A stretch of DNA of 6,044 nt from Gammaproteobacteria bacterium. GTDB taxonomy: Bacteria; Pseudomonadota; Gammaproteobacteria; UWMA-0217. The notes under the pieces were generated by a model that saw only the letters and a list, made by a program, of their open reading frames with translations, did no database searches and was not told the DNA's origin. The position numbers were made by a program, and so were the translations under genes. Where the stretch lies: the NCBI GenBank assembly GCA_011330835.1, contig DRPO01000238.1, positions 1 to 6,044 of the forward strand. Direction: 5' to 3'. Shown here piece by piece: positions 5,175-6,044 of this stretch. Each line of letters opens with the position of its first letter. The first letter of the stretch is position 1.

Positions 5175-5690
5175 CTACGCCTTCAATCCGAAATTCATGC
5201 CAATCGAGAGGCGGGTTTCCGTCGACTGATTTTGCTCAACCTCATGGACTAGGTCCGGCGGAAAGAAAACCATCTTGCCGGCTTCCGGCTGGACGACCCG
5301 TTGATCCGTCCCGAAGCCGATTCTCAGGTTGCCGCTGTCCGGCGGCGTGACGACATAGTAGACGCCAGACAACAACTCGTCGAAGTCATCGTGGGTATGC
5401 GCCGTGGTGCGATGCCCGGGCGGCATCTCGTTGAACCAGAACCCAACCGCCAGCGGCCCGACGCCCACGATCTCTTCCGCCGCGCGCCGCGCCTCCTCCA
5501 GCATCACCGGCAACTCGGGGCAACAATCGCGCGGCAGATAGATGTTCTCGTAACGCCCGTGGAACAGGTGCGTCTTGCGCACATCCGGCCCGTTCTTGCG
5601 CGCCAGGAACGCGTCCATCAGGCGCTGATTGAACGCGGCGTCCAGGTGAGGGAATCGTTTCTGATAAACGCGATCGCTGATTTTTTCCAT
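5175..5690 (-). CDS. putative 2OG-Fe(II) oxygenase-like protein (171 aa)
   Basis: A 171-residue protein whose C-terminal half has the look of a 2-oxoglutarate/Fe(II) dioxygenase double-stranded beta-helix. H100-D-D102 (within AHTHDDFDELLSGVYYV) is a candidate HxD metal pair, H149 (FPPDLVHEVEQN) the distal His, and R160-L-S162 an RxS-type 2-oxoglutarate site. The run SGVYYV...PDSGNL...PEAGKMVFFPPDLVHEV...RLSIGMNF resembles the 'putative 2OG-Fe(II) oxygenase' family (PF13759-like), from memory. The N-terminal ~75 residues are helical and unassigned. Substrate is unknown; relatives hydroxylate proteins, small molecules or nucleic acids. The start is ATG at 5690, with no clear Shine-Dalgarno sequence. 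There is no signal peptide, so it is probably cytosolic. It stands alone between two inverted palindromic elements, so gene neighbours give no functional clue. A metal-binding cupin without oxygenase activity is the main alternative. Confidence 0.75.
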   Translation of the reverse strand: MEKISDRVYQKRFPHLDAAFNQRLMDAFLARKNGPDVRKTHLFHGRYENIYLPRDCCPELPVMLEEARRAAEEIVGVGPLAVGFWFNEMPPGHRTTAHTHDDFDELLSGVYYVVTPPDSGNLRIGFGTDQRVVQPEAGKMVFFPPDLVHEVEQNQSTETRLSIGMNFGLKA

Positions 5691-5730
5691 GACAAGACCG
5701 AGTAAAAGACGACCATCGGCAGGAAAACGC

Positions 5731-5759
5731 CCTGAGCATTCTCGAACGCGAGAAGTATA
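5731..5759. repeat. truncated end of the palindromic element abutting copy 2
   Basis: CCTGA-GCATTCTCGAACGC followed by GAGAAGTATA matches the right arm of copy 1 (4981-5014) apart from a 5-base gap and a few substitutions. It points away from copy 2 and shares its TATA, so two ends meet head to head in the palindrome CGCGAGA-AGTATACC-TCTCGCG at 5747-5768. On the minus strand it supplies TATACT at 5754-5759, about 64 bases before the oxygenase-like gene. Confidence 0.55.
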
Positions 5760-5920
5760 CCTCTCGCGCCCAAGAATACCCCGTTCAGGGCGCGTAGGTT
5801 TTTGTCGAGAGCAAGGCGTAAAACCGCGGGCATAGTGGCGCTACGTCAAGTTTTTACAACGCAGCTATCGACGAAAATCCACGCACCCTGAATGGGGCAT
5901 TCTTGATCGCGGTGTGAGTC
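5756..5920. mobile_element. 165-bp palindromic MITE-like element, copy 2 (inverted, partly decayed)
   Basis: Aligned without gaps against the reverse complement of copy 1, this stretch has the same length of 165 bases and about 80% identity by my hand count. The best preserved part is the centre (GTCGAGAGCAAGGCGTAAAA and GCTACGTCAAGTTTTTACAA). The left end (TATACCTCTCGCGCCCAAGA) matches well. The right end matches to about 5911 (CTGAATGGGGCATTCTTGAT) and then decays, so the terminal repeats are no longer perfect. A minus-strand open frame through its left part is only a reading of the repeat. Together with copy 1 it brackets the oxygenase-like gene in opposite orientation. Confidence 0.75.
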
Positions 5921-5963
5921 GCAGGTATCGACGGCTCAGTCTCAAACGGTGAGGTTCATTCCT

Positions 5964-6044
5964 TCAGGATGACAGGATTGAATCGAAGCCTACCTGTGCG
6001 AATCCGCATTCGTACAGAAATGTCTGCTCGAACTCTCCAGTTTG
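5964..6044 (-). CDS. possible C-terminal end of an unidentified protein (partial)
   Basis: From the right edge of the window a minus-strand frame is open for 26 codons before TGA at 5964. It reads QTGEFEQTFLYECGFAQVG and ends FDSILSS. The mix of aromatic, acidic and hydrophobic residues looks protein-like, and same-strand location fits the neighbouring genes, but the stretch is short. Another minus frame and a plus frame with ATG at 5969 are also open there, giving arginine-rich sequences that look less natural. I recognise no family. It would lie 43 bases from copy 2. Confidence 0.3.
   Translation of the reverse strand, partial: QTGEFEQTFLYECGFAQVGFDSILSS

Noticed and set aside
5038..5229. 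63-codon plus-strand frame upstream of and overlapping the oxygenase-like gene
   Set aside because: No ribosome binding site and low-complexity composition, and it runs antisense into the end of a better supported gene.
5618..5833. 71-codon minus-strand frame overlapping the start of the oxygenase-like gene and copy 2
   Set aside because: Its first half is a reading of the palindromic element (ALNGVFLGARG resembles the false GlyQ extension) and the rest is out of frame with the real gene.

Overview
The window looks like chromosomal DNA of a GC-rich proteobacterium, probably a gammaproteobacterium. The basis is the two-subunit (alpha2beta2) glycyl-tRNA synthetase, proteobacterial-type HigBA and YefM/Phd modules, and a G-rich hairpin repeat (82-120) of a kind I remember from many gammaproteobacterial genomes. 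The genus cannot be told from the sequence. Except for one NUDIX gene (and one doubtful small ORF at the left edge), everything recognisable is coded on the minus strand.

Left part (1-1740). Positions 1-226 hold a 29-codon hydrophobic ORF with a good ribosome binding site, which runs into the dispersed G-rich hairpin repeat. A TATAAT promoter element and a remnant of a second repeat family follow, then a NUDIX hydrolase (227-700, plus strand). Convergent to it are two tandem type II toxin-antitoxin loci on the minus strand. The upstream one is an apparently intact higBA pair (higB 1463-1738, higA 1158-1451) with a candidate operator at 1764-1780. The downstream one is a YefM/Phd antitoxin (809-1102) whose overlapping RelE-type toxin is reduced to 30 codons (720-812). 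That toxin keeps its start and a typical RelE C-terminal tail but seems to have lost the whole middle, so the antitoxin appears orphaned.

Centre (1822-4813). glyQ and glyS form an overlapping operon encoding both subunits of glycyl-tRNA synthetase. Both look complete and ordinary. The displayed reading frame of glyQ runs 26 codons too far upstream, into a repeat.

Right part (4814-6044). A 171-residue protein resembling the 2OG-Fe(II) oxygenase superfamily (5175-5690) lies between two 165-bp palindromic, MITE-like elements (4850-5014 and 5756-5920) in opposite orientation. The first has perfect 32-bp terminal inverted repeats. A truncated third end abuts the second copy (5731-5759), and a lone end remnant lies before the NUDIX gene (203-218). 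The element ends carry TATACT facing glyQ and the oxygenase gene, so they may act as promoter parts. The last 81 bases could be the C-terminus of a further minus-strand gene.

I see no large new multi-gene system. The points most worth following are the collapsed toxin with its retained antitoxin, the palindromic element family and its placement at gene 5' ends, and the higBA control region.
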